Source: Physcia stellaris
Lineage: Eukaryota; Ascomycota; Lecanoromycetes; Caliciales; Physciaceae
Direction: 5' to 3'
NCBI GenBank assembly: GCA_018902385.1
Contig: JABSSW010000021.1
Coordinates: 1-64,000 of the forward strand
Length of the DNA stretch: 64,000 bases
The notes under the pieces were generated by a model. That model was not told where the DNA came from. It did not search any database and worked only from the letters and a program-made list of their open reading frames with translations. Made by a program: the position numbers and the translations under genes. This document shows positions 26,784 through 39,975 of the stretch, in pieces. The number at the start of each line of letters is the position of its first letter. Positions within the stretch are counted from its first letter, which is position 1.

Positions 26784-29700
26784 ATCTGTCAATCAAAAAA
26801 AAAATCAATGTTTTCATTGAGTTTCATGTTTTATCATCATGCGTAATCATATTATGCATCAATTTATTCTTTTTTCGTTTTTTGTTTGTCGTTGCGATCA
26901 TCAAAATTTTGCGAATGATTGAATTCGTATTGTTCAATGAAATTTTGAAAATTCTGTAATTCGAAAATGAATCGTCATTCGTCATATTTCGACTCATAGT
27001 CGATTTATTTGATTAAATATTGAATTACGAAAATTTTGTTGTATTTTTTAATTCGTTTTTCGATTAATTTTTCAATTTCATAAAATTTGTATTGATTCGT
27101 ATCGTTTTCGATTTCAATGAAATCAAAATAATGAAAACGAAAACGATTGTAAAAATCAATTTCGACAAATGTTGATTCGAATTGTGCAATAAACACGACG
27201 AAATGAATTCGTCATGTTGATGACAATTTCAATTTGTACGCGAAACGTTCGATGCGTTCAAAAATTCGAAATGATTCGCAACGTTGTTGAAATAATTTCG
27301 AATTTGATTTGTCAAACAGTTTGTAATTTTTGTTGAATTGTAAATAAATTTTTTCATTTTGTTTTAATCGAATAAAATATAACGCGAATCATAATATATT
27401 TTGATTTTGACAATCGCAAAATTCGTGACATCGACAATTTTTCGTTGATATTTCATGCGTTGAATTGACAAATTTTGTATTTTTGTTGTGTTAAATGCGA
27501 TTAAACTTGATATCGCGTTTTTGATTTTGAATTCGTATATGATTTCATTGAATAATAAATTTGTAACGATGTTAAACGTGTTGTTTAATTGAATTTGAAT
27601 TGCAAAAAAAATTAAAATGTAATCGATGTTCGAAAATTCGATGACGAAATATTTGATAACAATTTCAACAATTTGATTGATTCGTTTTGACGAATCGTTC
27701 GTTTGCGAATGATATTTTATTGAAATTAACAATTTCGTGTTTAATTTGATGAAAAACATTTGTCAAAAATTCGACATGAATTTTGAATCACGATCGAAAA
27801 TTATAATTTCAAACATTTTTCAATCGACGATTAATAATTTGTTCAATAATACGTTGATTCATTTTTTCGTTTCATAAATGTTTTTGTCGAAAATCAATGA
27901 AATTCGACGAAAATGTTTACAAATTGCGAACATAACAATGTTCATTTCGTCAAACATAATTAAAATCAAATCAATGACAATGATATGAAACGAACGCGAA
28001 ACGAATGTGATAAACATGAGTTTTTCGTACGATCGATAACGTTTGATTTGTGTTAATTGACAAATAAAACAATGTTCGATATATTTTTTAATTTTTCGCG
28101 AAAATCGAAATATGTATAACGTATTGAAAATTTTGTCATAATATCGATGAATTTTTGAATGTTGATTCTGATCATGAATTAAACGAAATATTTTTCGTTT
28201 CATTGTGACAAATATACACGATCGACGCGAATCAATGTCAACGTGATATATAATGTTATTCGTATTTATCGCGAAATTGATTTTTGTTTTGAATTTTTTT
28301 GATATAAATTTCGTATCGTCATTTTTTTGTTCATTGACGTTTCGATTTTTTACGTTGTTTTCGAACGACGACGAAATTTGAAAATTTCGAATCGACAATT
28401 TTTGTTTTTTGTTTTGAATTCGAATCGTCAACGATTTTAACATTTTGATCATGTTTCGTCATGCTTTTTTTTTCTGATATTCGTTTTTGATTTTCTTTTT
28501 TAGATTTTTCGACATGACAATAAAAATGTCTTGAAAAACGTAACAGTCGAAATTATTCGAAAAATCGATTATTTCGTCATGATATGTGTTCAAATCAAAT
28601 TTATTTTTTGAATTTTTGTCGATTTGTTCATTTTCAAACGTTAATTTTGATAACGCATTCGAAACAACATGATTTTTTTTTATTTATATTTCATTTTCAA
28701 TTTAAATTGTGACAAATAAATTGAAACACGAACAAAACAAAAATTGAATTTATCGATGTTGCTCGAATTTATCGTGATTTGTTTAACGATGAAAATATTG
28801 ACGACATGATTCGTGAACACAACAATAATATTTTTGATTATTTTTATCATATGTCGAATTTTTCTGACAATTCATATTAAGTTACACATTTCGAATTCGA
28901 TGAATCAATATTTGATTTCGATTTCGTTCAACATTCGATTTAGAAATAAAATAAACTCGATATCGTTACGTTTGAATTTGTTTGAATTATTGTTTGTTTT
29001 GAAATGATAAATCATCGCGTCGAATTCGCGTCGTTTAAACGCGTCGATGTCGATGTACAATTTTCGATCGAAATTGAAATGTATCAAAAATGAAATTTTG
29101 TTAAAATTTTTTGCAATAATCGATATGATTTTAATTTTTTAATTGAAAAATTGTTTATTACGATTTTTGCGAATAAATTTTGCGAATCGTTTTTTTTGTT
29201 GAAAAATAATTGACGTAAAAATAAAATTTTGCGACGTTGTAACGCGTTCGTTTTTTGAACATAAAACGCGACGAATTTTCGTAATTATTTTGTTAAATCT
29301 AAATAGATTTTCAAATTTTTCAAAATATAAAAAAAATTCAATTTGATTATTGTTTTCAATTTATCGATTGCGATAATGAAATCAAAAACGTCAATTTTTT
29401 GATCAAGAAATGCGATCGTAAAATAATCGAAAAATGATTTTTTCGACGACAAATTAATTTCATAAATATTCAATCGTTCGAATATCGAATGTAAATGAAT
29501 CATATGTTTTTCAAAAATATTGAAAAAAACGACAATGTCGTTTACGTAAACACGAACAAACTCGCGAAAATTTCGAAAAATAAAATCGATTCGTCGTTGT
29601 ACGTATGATGATGAATTTTGAAATTTATCACGACGACGTTAAATTGTTTTTGTTTTTTATGTGAAACGACGATAAGTTTATGTTTGTTTGCAAACTTTAT

Positions 29701-31738
29701 CAATCATTGATGAAAAAAACTCGTTGCGTCGAAAACGAAAATGAATTTGCATTCGACGACGATTGCAATAATGTCAAATTGAAAAAACATTGAATAAAAA
29801 TCGATGAAAATGTTTTTGTTTAATTCGCGTATGTCGACGACAATTCGATTTTTGCGTTTTGAATCATTCGATTCAAATATTGTTTTTTATACGACGAAAA
29901 CAAAATAATTATGCGAAATGAATTGATTGATATATTTCATGCGTTTTTGAACGTGCAATTTATCGAAAATTTCATCAATTAGTTTTCGATTTGCGAAATT
30001 CAAAAAATAAATTTTCGTTGCGTTGATTTTCGCGTCGAATTTGAATTCAATTGACATTTATTCATTTTTCGAAATTCGCACGATAAATTCATTATCGTTT
30101 CATAAATTTGAATAATTCAACGCAACGTTTGCAAACTTAATTCGAACGTTAACGTCATCGTAAACAATAATTTCAACAAACAACATTTTTTTCGTATTAA
30201 TATTAAAATTTACAGCAATAAAATCGTTAAAATTGCGTGCAAAATTGAACGCAAAATTGATCAAATTTGCGACGAAATTAGTCGCGATCGCATCGTGCAA
30301 ATTTTCATAATTAATCGTCATAATCGCGTCAATTGTCATGATCGAAACATCAAATTTCAATGTTTGTTTGAATCAATTTCTAGAAACAGATTTATGAACA
30401 TTAACAATTAAATGAACGTATTTCGAATTAGTTAAATAACATTTTTTTTTCTCGTATTTTTGTACGAATTTCAAACGCGTATTTTTGAAAATGTAAACAT
30501 TTTCAAAGTTGACGTTGTTAATTTGAATCATTTCTGTATGTGCATCAATGATATGAGAAAATACGTTTTCATTTGAATTTAATCGTTCAATTCGCGAAAA
30601 CGTGAACATAAAATCGCGTTCAATAAATAGATTATTTTTTTCACGTAATTTGAAAAAAATCGTAAAAATTGTTTTAATTAAAATTTTAATAATTTCGTTG
30701 ACACGAACAACGCGTTTGATTTGTGATTCAACATTAATGACATTTAATTTAATTCGTATATTTTTGCAACTTTTTATAGTGACGACTTGTTTGTTTACAT
30801 TTATATTCATTTGTTTTGAATTCAGTATATTATTGTTTAAAAAAAATTTTGTTTTCAATTTTTTCATTATGTAAATTTGTTGCGTAAATGTGACGATCGC
30901 ATCGTCGTTATCAATCGAAATTTCAAAAACACGAAAAATTAATGAAATATGATCAGTTGTTGTGACGACGACATTTTCGATATCGCGAATTTTGAAAAAT
31001 TTCATGATTTGTCGCGCATGTGTTTTGTAATCAAATATTTTTTGCATCAGAAATTTACGATCGATTAAAAATGCATCGCATTCGATATCGACGCACATAT
31101 CAATGAAAAATTGTTTTATGTTTATTTTTATCGTGACGTAACGTTACGAACGAAATTCGAAACTGAATCGTGTATCTGTTTTGACATTTGATTGTATGAT
31201 AAATGTCTGATAATTATAAACATTTTTCGTCGACGATGTGTCAAATTTAATCGAAATTGTTTGACACGAACGCAAATGTCGATAAAATTTGTTATTAAAA
31301 TAAAATTTCGATTGACAACGTTTGCATGTATAAATTTTTGTTTGTTTGATTGAAATATTCATAAAATATTCGAATGATTCATGAATCACATAATTTTCAT
31401 TAAATTTTTGAATTTCGAAATGTTTTTCGTCATGATATTCATCATTTATCATAAATATTTTTGACGCGTTTTCAATATTCATGTTGTGATCATTTTGATA
31501 ATTTTTTTCATCGATTGAATAATTGTTTTTTGTTTTTTTTTTCGCAAAGTACGTTTGTCGATATAATGTTTCATTTTGATTAAACGTTTCATTCTGATTA
31601 AAATAAATATCTTGTTTAAACGAAAACGAAAATGAATTTGAAAAATCAACAAAATATTGATTAAAACGTAAAGATTGCGAATGTTGAAATCGCGAATCGA
31701 ACGTGTTTCGATTTTTTTGAATTTCGTTTTGTTGCGTT

Positions 31739-31921
31739 TGTAAGATGTCATGCAATGATATGAATAAACAACAAAATTCTAGACTGCAAAACTAATTATG
31801 AAAGTCTGACAAAACATATGTAGAAGATTTGATCATAACGAAATTCGAATTCGAATCTCGATGTGATAAGATAAGAATTCAAACATTTATCAGAGTTTTA
31901 ACACATAGTACGCTCGTCACA
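31739..31921 (-). repeat. LTR of LE2 (left)
   Basis: TGTAAGATGTCATGCAATG at the start, CGCTCGTCACA at the end; partner of 34203-34386. Confidence 0.88.
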
Positions 31922-32128
31922 TTATTCTTCGTTTTTTTTCAGCTTCGTTTCGAAACGATTAATCATCTTTTTCACTTCTCTCATCGATCGACGATTCGAA
32001 AAGTATCGTTGACTAGAACGTGAGTAGTTGAACAGATCATTGCGAAAGCTGAAATGATCGAAGCAAATGCAACAAACGTGAAGATTTGAAGACGAAAATC
32101 GAAAGAACGACGAAGATGTAGACGAAAG

Positions 32129-32914
32129 TCATGCGAATGAGAATCTTGATGAGAATCTTGATTGCAGAAATGAGAATCTTGATGAGAATTTTGACTGCAG
32201 CGAGATGTATGAGATGTTTGACTTTTTGTATGACGAAAAGGCCGATTTCTCTGACAGAGCAGAAGCAGAGCGGTTCGGTTTCGCAGGCGTATGCTGTTGA
32301 AAACTCTTCGGATTCGGGCTTTTCAAGGCCTGACTAATCGACGGCTTCTTATTGGCTGCTGGCATGAAGTAGGCGGTGATTCGTGACTGATAGAGAGTGT
32401 CAGGGCTTCGTGGAGAAGGACGGCGTTTTTGGTGCGAATGTAGGTCAAATGGTCTAGGCTTCTCACGAAACATGCGGACCAGGTCATCGATGATGAGATA
32501 GAGCTTCTGGTGTTTTGGTACAGATGTTCGAGAAGGTGAAGCCGGAGGTGTAAGTGAATTGGCTGGTAGTTTCTCCATCGATTTCGGTGTGATATTGGGT
32601 GTCGCAATAGAGAGATGTGAACACTCTGATGACATCGATGCAGAGCAGGCTATCGGTTTTGGTGTTGCAGGAGGAATAGGCGGAGCAGACGGAGCAAGCG
32701 GAACAAGCGGACAAATGACTGCTGGCTTCTCCTCGGGTTTGTACGCAGATTCTGGTGTAGGGGATTGGAGATTCGAGTTGGTATCCGATTTTTGAGTGTG
32801 CTGTTCGCGAATATGCTCGTGAAGTTTGTTTTTGAAGTTGAAGCCTTGTTCGCAATGCTTGCAGATCATTTTCGAACAACTGACTTGTTTCGTATGTTCT
32901 AGAAGTCGAGTCAT
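32129..32914 (-). CDS. C2H2-finger, IDDL and PIP-box protein carried by LE2
   Basis: Open frame of 261 residues. A C2H2 finger is at residues 18-39 (Cys18, Cys21, His34, His39; CX2CX12HX4H). The frame stays open upstream of the Met and contains another finger-like Cys/Cys/His set (around 32880-32945), so the Met at 32914 may not be the true start. A Pro/Ser/Thr-rich linker leads to the block KLYLIIDDLVRMFREKP (about 137-153), then YQSRITAYF with a PIP-box-like pattern QxxIxxYF at 176-183, then SPNPKSFQQHTPAKP. The C-terminus is a repeat of SxFSSRFSF-type units, matching a DNA tandem repeat near 32129-32200. The order IDDL, PIP-box, PNPKSF is the same as in the 471-residue protein at 47477-48892. 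Function unknown; a link to PCNA is only inferred from the motif. Confidence 0.7.
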   Translation of the reverse strand: MTRLLEHTKQVSCSKMICKHCEQGFNFKNKLHEHIREQHTQKSDTNSNLQSPTPESAYKPEEKPAVICPLVPLAPSAPPIPPATPKPIACSASMSSECSHLSIATPNITPKSMEKLPANSLTPPASPSRTSVPKHQKLYLIIDDLVRMFREKPRPFDLHSHQKRRPSPRSPDTLYQSRITAYFMPAANKKPSISQALKSPNPKSFQQHTPAKPNRSASALSEKSAFSSYKKSNISYISLQSKFSSRFSFLQSRFSSRFSFA

Positions 32915-34202
32915 TGACGAGAATTGAGCGAAACATTCAACGCACGAGTGATATTGAGTCGGAAATTGTGAAACGAACGAAGCAGATGTTTTCGCTGTAA
33001 ATTCGATTGAGATAGTAGAAAATGCACAGATCAGATCTTTGTCGAAGTTCTGTATGATGATGAAATTTGACTGATTTTTGAATCATGCGAATGCAGAATC
33101 TCGAAGGCATTTGAACAATAAATCGAGCACATTTGACTTCAAATATTGATGTTGAGTTTGCTGAAGATTTTGCAAAAAGTCTATCACTTTGCTGTATAGA
33201 TCGAACTTCAGAATATCGCATATGAGAGTTGAATCGAAAATATCGATATTCTGAAATGTTGATGTTGATTTCGAAATTTCAACGACTTTCTTCTGAGTTT
33301 CTTGTTCGATCAATTCGGCTTGCTTTTTCGCTTTTCATTTGATTTAACATTCAATCAATTTGATTTCACGTTGTGTTTGTTTTTGAATTTTCTGTTCAGT
33401 CAATTGAATTTTCTTTTGCTTTTGAGCTTTTTGAATTCGTTCAGCTTTACGTTTGACTCGTTCAATTTTTTGCTCGATTTCTTTGATCAGTTCGCAAAAA
33501 AGTTTGTGAACAAATTTTTTTTTCTCGATCAAGATAATCTTATGTCAAGTGATATGACATTCACAGCATTCAATCAATTCATACGTATTCTGAAAAAATT
33601 CAGCAACGACTAGCTTTTCGAATGTAAAAGTTTTCGAAAATCAATTTTTGACGTTGTCGAAAGAACGTAATCGACTTTCGCGCTTGATTCGTGAATCATA
33701 ATTACTCATTGTCGAAAAAAAAACGACTAATTTGCTAGAAAATAATTAAGAATTTCGAAAGATTTTTCAATAAAATGTACTGATTGAGTGTTTTGATTCG
33801 TAGATTGTGACTCGAAGTGTTATTCAAACTATCATCGAAACAGAAAACAAATGTTGATTTGCTAGATAAATAAATATGATTTTGAAGAGTTTTCGAAGCA
33901 AATAAATGATTCGAATGCTGAATTATCGTGACGATTTTGAAATCTGATATGAGATTTCGAAATCGACTTTCTTGACAAGAAGAAATGTGAATGTTTATTT
34001 AATTTCGCGTATCACAAACGAGCGATAAATAGATGTATAAAGTCGAAAATAGATAAATGAAATGAAATATTGAGATTCGTTGATGATTTAGATATTGAAA
34101 TCTGATCGACGAATTTCAATGTTCAATTCGTTGTTTGACTTACGATTATGATGAAAACATGTACGAAGACATATTTCGATTGATTGATAAAAGTCTAAAA
34201 TA

Positions 34203-34386
34203 ATGTAAGATGTCATGCAATGATATGAGTAAACAACAAAATTCTAGATTGCAAAACTAACTATGAGAATCTGACAAAACATATGTAGAAGATTTGATCA
34301 TAGCGAAATTCGAATCCGAATTTCGATGTGATAAGATAAAAGTTCAAACATCTATTAAAGTTTTAACACATAGTACGTTCGTCACA
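34203..34386 (-). repeat. LTR of LE2 (right)
   Basis: Same ends as the left copy, with about a dozen transitions between them. Confidence 0.88.
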
Positions 34387-36491
34387 ACGTTTGTTAAAAT
34401 CGATATTGTTAATTTGCGTATGAACGTTTTTGCATATTTTGTGTCGATTGTTGTCGATTTGAATAATTTGATTGATACGAACGTTGTTGCTGTTAAAAAA
34501 CGTAAACGTTATTTTGTTTGTCAAATTGATACGAAATTGAATATTGCGTTTGTCGTGATTGCGAAAAAAATTCATTGAAATTTTCGTAATCATTACGTTC
34601 ATTGATGAAAAAAAAAGTATTATACGAATCGAATAAAATTGAAATTTGAAAACGATAAATAAATTGAAAACGACGATCGTTTTCGAATTGATGATAAAAA
34701 CGATATCGATTTTCGATGTTTCATTATAATTTTTTTTATCATCAAGTTGTTGTAAAAACTCGTTCATTGTAATTTTTTCTGTCGATTTAATTAAATTTCG
34801 TCGAAATTTCAATTTCAATTCATTGTAAATCAAATAAAATTGTGAATAAATTGACATCATAATCGATTTAACATTTTTGATTATTATTTCGACGAAATCG
34901 AATGATTTTTTATGTTTGCGAACATTTTTCATAATGTATTTTTTTTCGTGATCATCGTCAACGTCGTTGACGACGATTTTTTATAACGTTTTAACAACAA
35001 ACGTTTTCATTTTTTTACGTTTTTTTTTTAATTTGATCAATTTTTTTTGATCGTCATTGACGATTTCAATATATCATCGTAATGCGTGATCACGCATGCA
35101 ATTATAAAAATTTGTTCGAATCATATCAACAATTTTGAACAATGTCATATTTTTAATTTTTTCAATATAGAAATAAACATTTCGAAAATATGTATTTTTG
35201 TTCGAATGTTCGATCGAATTGTCGATAATAACGTTTTTTTTTTCGTATCACGAATCGAAAAATTTTGTTTTTTCAACATTTCATTTGACGTCATCGTCAT
35301 TGTCAAAAAATTCGATTGAATTTGATGATTCGACAAAATTTTGAAATTTTGTCTAAACATCGTTTCGAACATCTGTAATCAATGTTTAAAAAATTTGTCA
35401 TTGTTGTTGCGTGAATTTCGTGTTTTGTCAATTGTTATTTTCATTCGTCATGTCTGTATTAAATGCAAAAATAGATTCGATATTTTCTGTGTTTCGAAAA
35501 ATAATATTCAGCGAAATTATGATGCTGTTTCGTCGTTGAAAAAACGACGTCGACGAAATGACTTGAAATTTACGACGTAAATTTTTCGAAAAATAAACGT
35601 AAAAAATATCAAAAAAAATATTTGCAATCGTCGATTTTAAATCAGAAATGAATGACGTAATTCGATCATTAATTTAATCGAAAAATGATTGATTGCTTCG
35701 ATACGTTTCGATGACGATCACGAAAACTTTAAAATTTTTGCGAAAACGAATTTTGTCGACGATTCATTTTGTTGAATAAACAATGTTTGTCGAAATTGAA
35801 TGACTAATAATTGACAACGATATTGATTTAAAGCAATTAATTACGATATTGTTCACAATAATTTCTGCAAATGTATTGACAAAATAAATTGAATCAATTG
35901 TATCAATGTAATCGAATAATTCAAACGCAATGCGAATGACTTGTAATGTGAAAACAATCAAAATGATTTAAATGAAAATAATGTGTCGTATTGAAATTTG
36001 AAATAAAATGATGATAAAAAAAAAAAACGAATTGAAATTTTCAAAACTTGTTGAACAAATTATTTGTTGATGAAAAAACAAATAAAATCGTTAAATTGAA
36101 TTGTTCGAATCAGACAAAAATTCGAATGTGAATTGACATTCAAATGCGTCGTCATTGAGCGATGACAATGCGAATTTTCACGAAAAATCGAAATGCTCTG
36201 AATATTTGAATGAGAAATCAGTCGTTTCTGTTGAAAATTGTAAAAAATCGAAAAAATTTGATTGAAATTTTAATTTTCGAATGAATATTTATTGTTGAGA
36301 TGAAATGATCGATTGACGTGATCGCACGTCAAATCGAAAAAACAATCAAGTTTTCGATAACGACACGACGAAAATACTGATGATCAATTGACTTGAATAC
36401 AAAATTGATCGAAAAATTGATATGTCGAAAAACAATGTGAATGATGTCGTTTCGTTTACATACAAATTATCGCTTGAATGATGTTATCAAT

Positions 36492-36685
36492 TGTTATGCG
36501 TAATGTGTGAATTGATTGATTTAGAAATTATAAACGACAAAATGTCAATTTATGTACAGTAATTGCGAGTCAATTGTCTGATCATCATTCATTTAATATG
36601 AAATGACGACAAAATTCTTGTCAAAAATCATGTCAGAATATTTGATTTAAATTCATATTATTTAATCTGATTTTGTGTCATAACA
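36492..36685 (-). repeat. 5' LTR of Gypsy-2
   Basis: 194 bp, same ends as 26610-26783, about 20 bp longer inside; followed by TACAA. Confidence 0.9.
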
Positions 36686-39308
36686 TACAAATTATGACAA
36701 CGAATTTCGCAATACGCAATCAATCAATTATTTTAATAATTAAAACATTGAATTCAATTCGATTTCAATAAATGTTCAAAACGTTAATAATATAATCGAA
36801 ACACATTAACGCATTTTCATTATCATGATTAAAACAACGTTATTGACGAAAAACATATCGAATTTTTTGAAATCAAATATCACACACGCAATGACGTATA
36901 TCAAAAATCGATGTTCAATTTCGTATTTGAAAAATCAATTATCGTTCGAAAATATTTACGAACAATTTTCGAAATTGACGAACATGTATTCATTCGAATT
37001 AATCGTTTACGTCGTTATTAACAAAAAATCAAAAATCATTTGAAATCAAACGTCGAAAAAAAAATTTCATCGAATATGACAATGACATCATTTATCGAAT
37101 TTACATATCGATTAATCAAAAAATCGAACGCGTCAAACATTTTGATATTTATAATTACAAATCAACATCAAAAATTGATATCGAATTTGATGAAAAATTT
37201 ATCGAATCAATTATTGATTTAACAATAATAAATTTTTTTGTTATTTACATTGAATTCATTGCAAAAAAACAAAAAATTCAATTTCAAATTTTTTAAAATA
37301 TTGAAATTCGATCACATATCAAAATCAAATTTTCAAATATCATTATACAAAAATCAATGACGTCACAACAACAAAAAAAATTTCAAAAAATTTCACAAAA
37401 ATACGTTATAATGCGTTCAAACAAAAAAACAATTCGAATAATTTTTTATATAAATTTTATCGTTTACAATGTTATAATTTTTGTCAATTTCACGATGTTT
37501 CATTTAGCAATGCGTGAATTGTTCGCAAATTAAAATTCAAATTTAAATGATTTAATTGTTTTGTTCGACAACATTGTTGATTTTCAATCAATTTCAATTA
37601 CAAATGTTGAATTTGATACAATCAATTTTGTTTCATTGTTGATCGATTACATCGAAAACATCGACGTTTTTTCGTTCGAAAAATTTATAACAATGTTGAC
37701 AATCGACGAAAAAAAATTAAATAATTACAACGACGTCGCACGAAATTTTCATTTTTTACAATGATTAAAAACAATGAAAAAAAAATTCGATTTTTTATCG
37801 AAAAATCATATTTGAAATTTAGTAAATTTCACGCTCGATAAAAAAAAATCGTTGAACGATAAATGAATTTACAAATTCAAACGCAATGTCGATAACGTTG
37901 TAATACGATACAAAATTAAATAATGCGTCAAAATTTTTTTACAACAATACGATATTGATTTTGATCAAATTTTTGTTTTCGTCGTCAAATGAATGATTTT
38001 TCGAATTTTATTCGTCGTTTTCGTTTTTTTGAATTTGAAAATTGAACAAATAAACGTGAAAATTGCATTTTTATACAAATTCATTGATTCAACTATTTAT
38101 GTTAAATATTCGATTGAATGTAACAATAACAAAAATTTTTGCAAATTGAACAAAATATTGTATGATTTGAAACAATCATTCAAATTTTGATATAAACGTT
38201 TATTCGAATTTTTTTTACAAAAATTAATTTTCAATTTTTTCGACGCGAATTAAAACATATTTCTCACGAATATTAATTTCAAAAATTTTATCATTATTAT
38301 ATAAATCGATAATATCAAAATTATTGTTTTTAATAAAATTATAATTAACAAAACAAAAATAAAATTTAATAACGTTTTCGATATGATTGATTTTAAATCA
38401 ATAAATTTTTATTTTGATATAATCATTTTCAAAAATCGCGAAATGCACATAATTCGTTTTAATCAAAAAACACATATTCAACGCGTCGTTAAAAAATTCG
38501 ATTTACAAAATGCGAAATCAATTCGAACATTCATGAAAAAATTATTTGATTCAATTTTTAACGTTAATTAAATTATCGATCAAAATATCAAACAATATTA
38601 AACAATGATAAATTCAATTTTGTTTGCAATGATAAAAATCAAATCAAATGTAACGAATGCAATTTTCATAATTAATCGATTTGTTCAAAATTTCAATTTT
38701 AATTATATCAAAACAATCAAACGTGTTATAATTTATTTCAATTTTACGATCGATTTTTGCATAATTTACGACGATAATTTTAACAAAAAATTAAATATCG
38801 AAATATATTGCGATGCAAATTGAATTCGTAATAAAATTTTCAAAAAATTCATCAAAATATATTTGTTTTTATTAAACGACGATTCGATAAATTGAATATC
38901 ACAATTTCAATTTATCGTGATCACGTTTATTTGCGTCGTCGAATATTTGATCATATCATTTATTGTTAAAAAAATTATTTGATTCAAACAATTATTCGTT
39001 GATTTATGAATTCAAAATCAATCGAATAATTACGTCAAAATATTGATAAATATTGACAATCAAAACGTCAAAACATTCAATGAAAATTCAATATATTATA
39101 ATCGCATCAAACACGTCGATATCGTATATCATTATATAAAAAACGAAATTAAAAAAAATCATATTGAATTCAAATACATAACGATCGACATCATGTTAAT
39201 CGACGATTTCATCAAATTTTTATTTTCGTTTAAATATTAACGATTTATCGACATGTTCGAAATGAATTAAACATCATGATTTTATATTTTTGCAAATTCG
39301 AAAAAAAA

Positions 39309-39461
39309 TGTTGAAATAAATTTATTATCAAAAACAATGTCAAAACGTTATTTTGTTATAGATTAGCGTGCAAATTTTGTACAATAATTCACATTCATCA
39401 CATGTACGATAAATAGTATTATCATGAATATAAGCACGTTGCATTCTACATATCTGTAACA
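39309..39461 (+). repeat. 3' LTR of Copia
   Basis: Partner of 17427-17579, same length. Directly followed by TCTTC and balanced-GC island DNA. Confidence 0.9.
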
Positions 39462-39975
39462 TCTTCTTGCTGTGTCCTGCCAGGACTCGACGCAACTGTT
39501 CCCAAAAATTGTAATCGATACTATATCGCACATTGGGTTGATGAATATCAACCAGAACTTTACGGCTTGTCCGCTTTCGCAGTAGACTCTATGCCAGTCT
39601 TATTTTCTCTCATCCTTTTCCTGTAAGTAGGTGAACATGCCGGAAAACATCGGAGACTGCGATGGTATTTGCATGATTCCTGTCAAGGAATTGTTCAGAT
39701 GCCCGTGAGAAGCCCAGGACAGCGAAAGTGCCCGTTTTCAGTTCCTCGTTTAAGGAAAAACAATGCGACCTGCTAGCCTCTACCAAAGCATGACCAAACG
39801 GAATACAGCATACTCTACGCCCTCCACGGATAGACGTATCAACTCTGGGGATTTGCTCGCAAAACCGATCAGTGGCCTTACCTTTTTCGTGATATCCTGG
39901 ACGATCGTGATCTTTCGTTATTGCAGAAGATTACCTTGACCATAGGCATGACGTTTGCAATCCTATGTCGGCATC
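39462..39975. other. Island DNA right of Copia; possible cut exon
   Basis: No complete gene. A plus-strand frame over about 39510-39630 reads HWVDEYQPELYGLSAFAVDS and ends at a GTAAGT donor near 39629, which looks like a coding exon of a gene cut by the Copia insertion. I cannot name the family, and no continuation is evident. Confidence 0.35.

Larger units (their letters stand above)
31739..34386 (-). mobile_element. LE2: non-autonomous LTR element with a C2H2/PIP-box gene, nested in Gypsy-2
   Basis: Direct repeats of 183-184 bp (31739-31921 and 34203-34386; TGTAAGATGTCATGC..CGTCACA) bound a 2.65-kb element. Flanking pentamers are GCGTT and ACGTT, one transition apart. The insertion splits Gypsy-2 between its gag and finger segments. 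No protease, reverse transcriptase or integrase is visible inside. The internal DNA has intermediate GC and carries a gene on the minus strand related to that of the element at 47131-49306. Coding sequence upstream of 32914 is partly decayed; the element has a few breaks and is of middle age. Confidence 0.85.
26610..36685 (-). mobile_element. Gypsy-2 LTR retrotransposon inserted in Copia, itself holding element LE2 (fossil)
   Basis: LTRs TGTTATGCG..CATAACA at 26610-26783 and 36492-36685, with a perfect 5-bp duplication TACAA on both sides (26605-26609, 36686-36690). Minus-strand parts in order: gag (about 34392-34932), a C2H2-finger segment (31144-31738), a retropepsin-like segment (30373-31098, VDIECDAFLIDRKFL), reverse transcriptase (about 29285-29503) and RNase H (28905-29087), integrase zinc-binding domain (27859-28452, IEHCFICQLTQIKRYR), integrase core (27364-27759, YHSQTNDSSKRINQ) and chromodomain (27005-27196). 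A finger before the protease is typical of one ascomycete Gypsy group. Net length without LE2 is about 7.4 kb. Many breaks; old. Confidence 0.92.
17427..39461 (+). mobile_element. Copia LTR retrotransposon carrying nested Gypsy insertions (fossil)
   Basis: Both 153-bp LTRs are present (17427-17579 and 39309-39461; TGTTGAA..TAACA) with flanks TTTTC and TCTTC. Plus-strand fragments show an integrase start with IIHIDLILI and SFENERYYINII just before 19752, reverse transcriptase at about 37993-38190 (AFLYKFIDSTIYVKY), its later part at about 38383-38571, and RNase H at about 38605-39240 (MINIDNQ, then IKHVDIVYHYIKNEI). Without the inserted Gypsy elements it measures about 5.2 kb, a normal Copia size. 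The 22-kb span is therefore one element blown up by insertions. It is broken throughout and old. Confidence 0.9.

Noticed and set aside
17580-39308. Dozens of short open frames in the AT-rich blocks as genes
   Set aside because: They are frame fragments of mutated Gypsy and Copia proteins or chance frames in low-complexity AT-rich DNA; few begin at a credible start and none has introns of host type.
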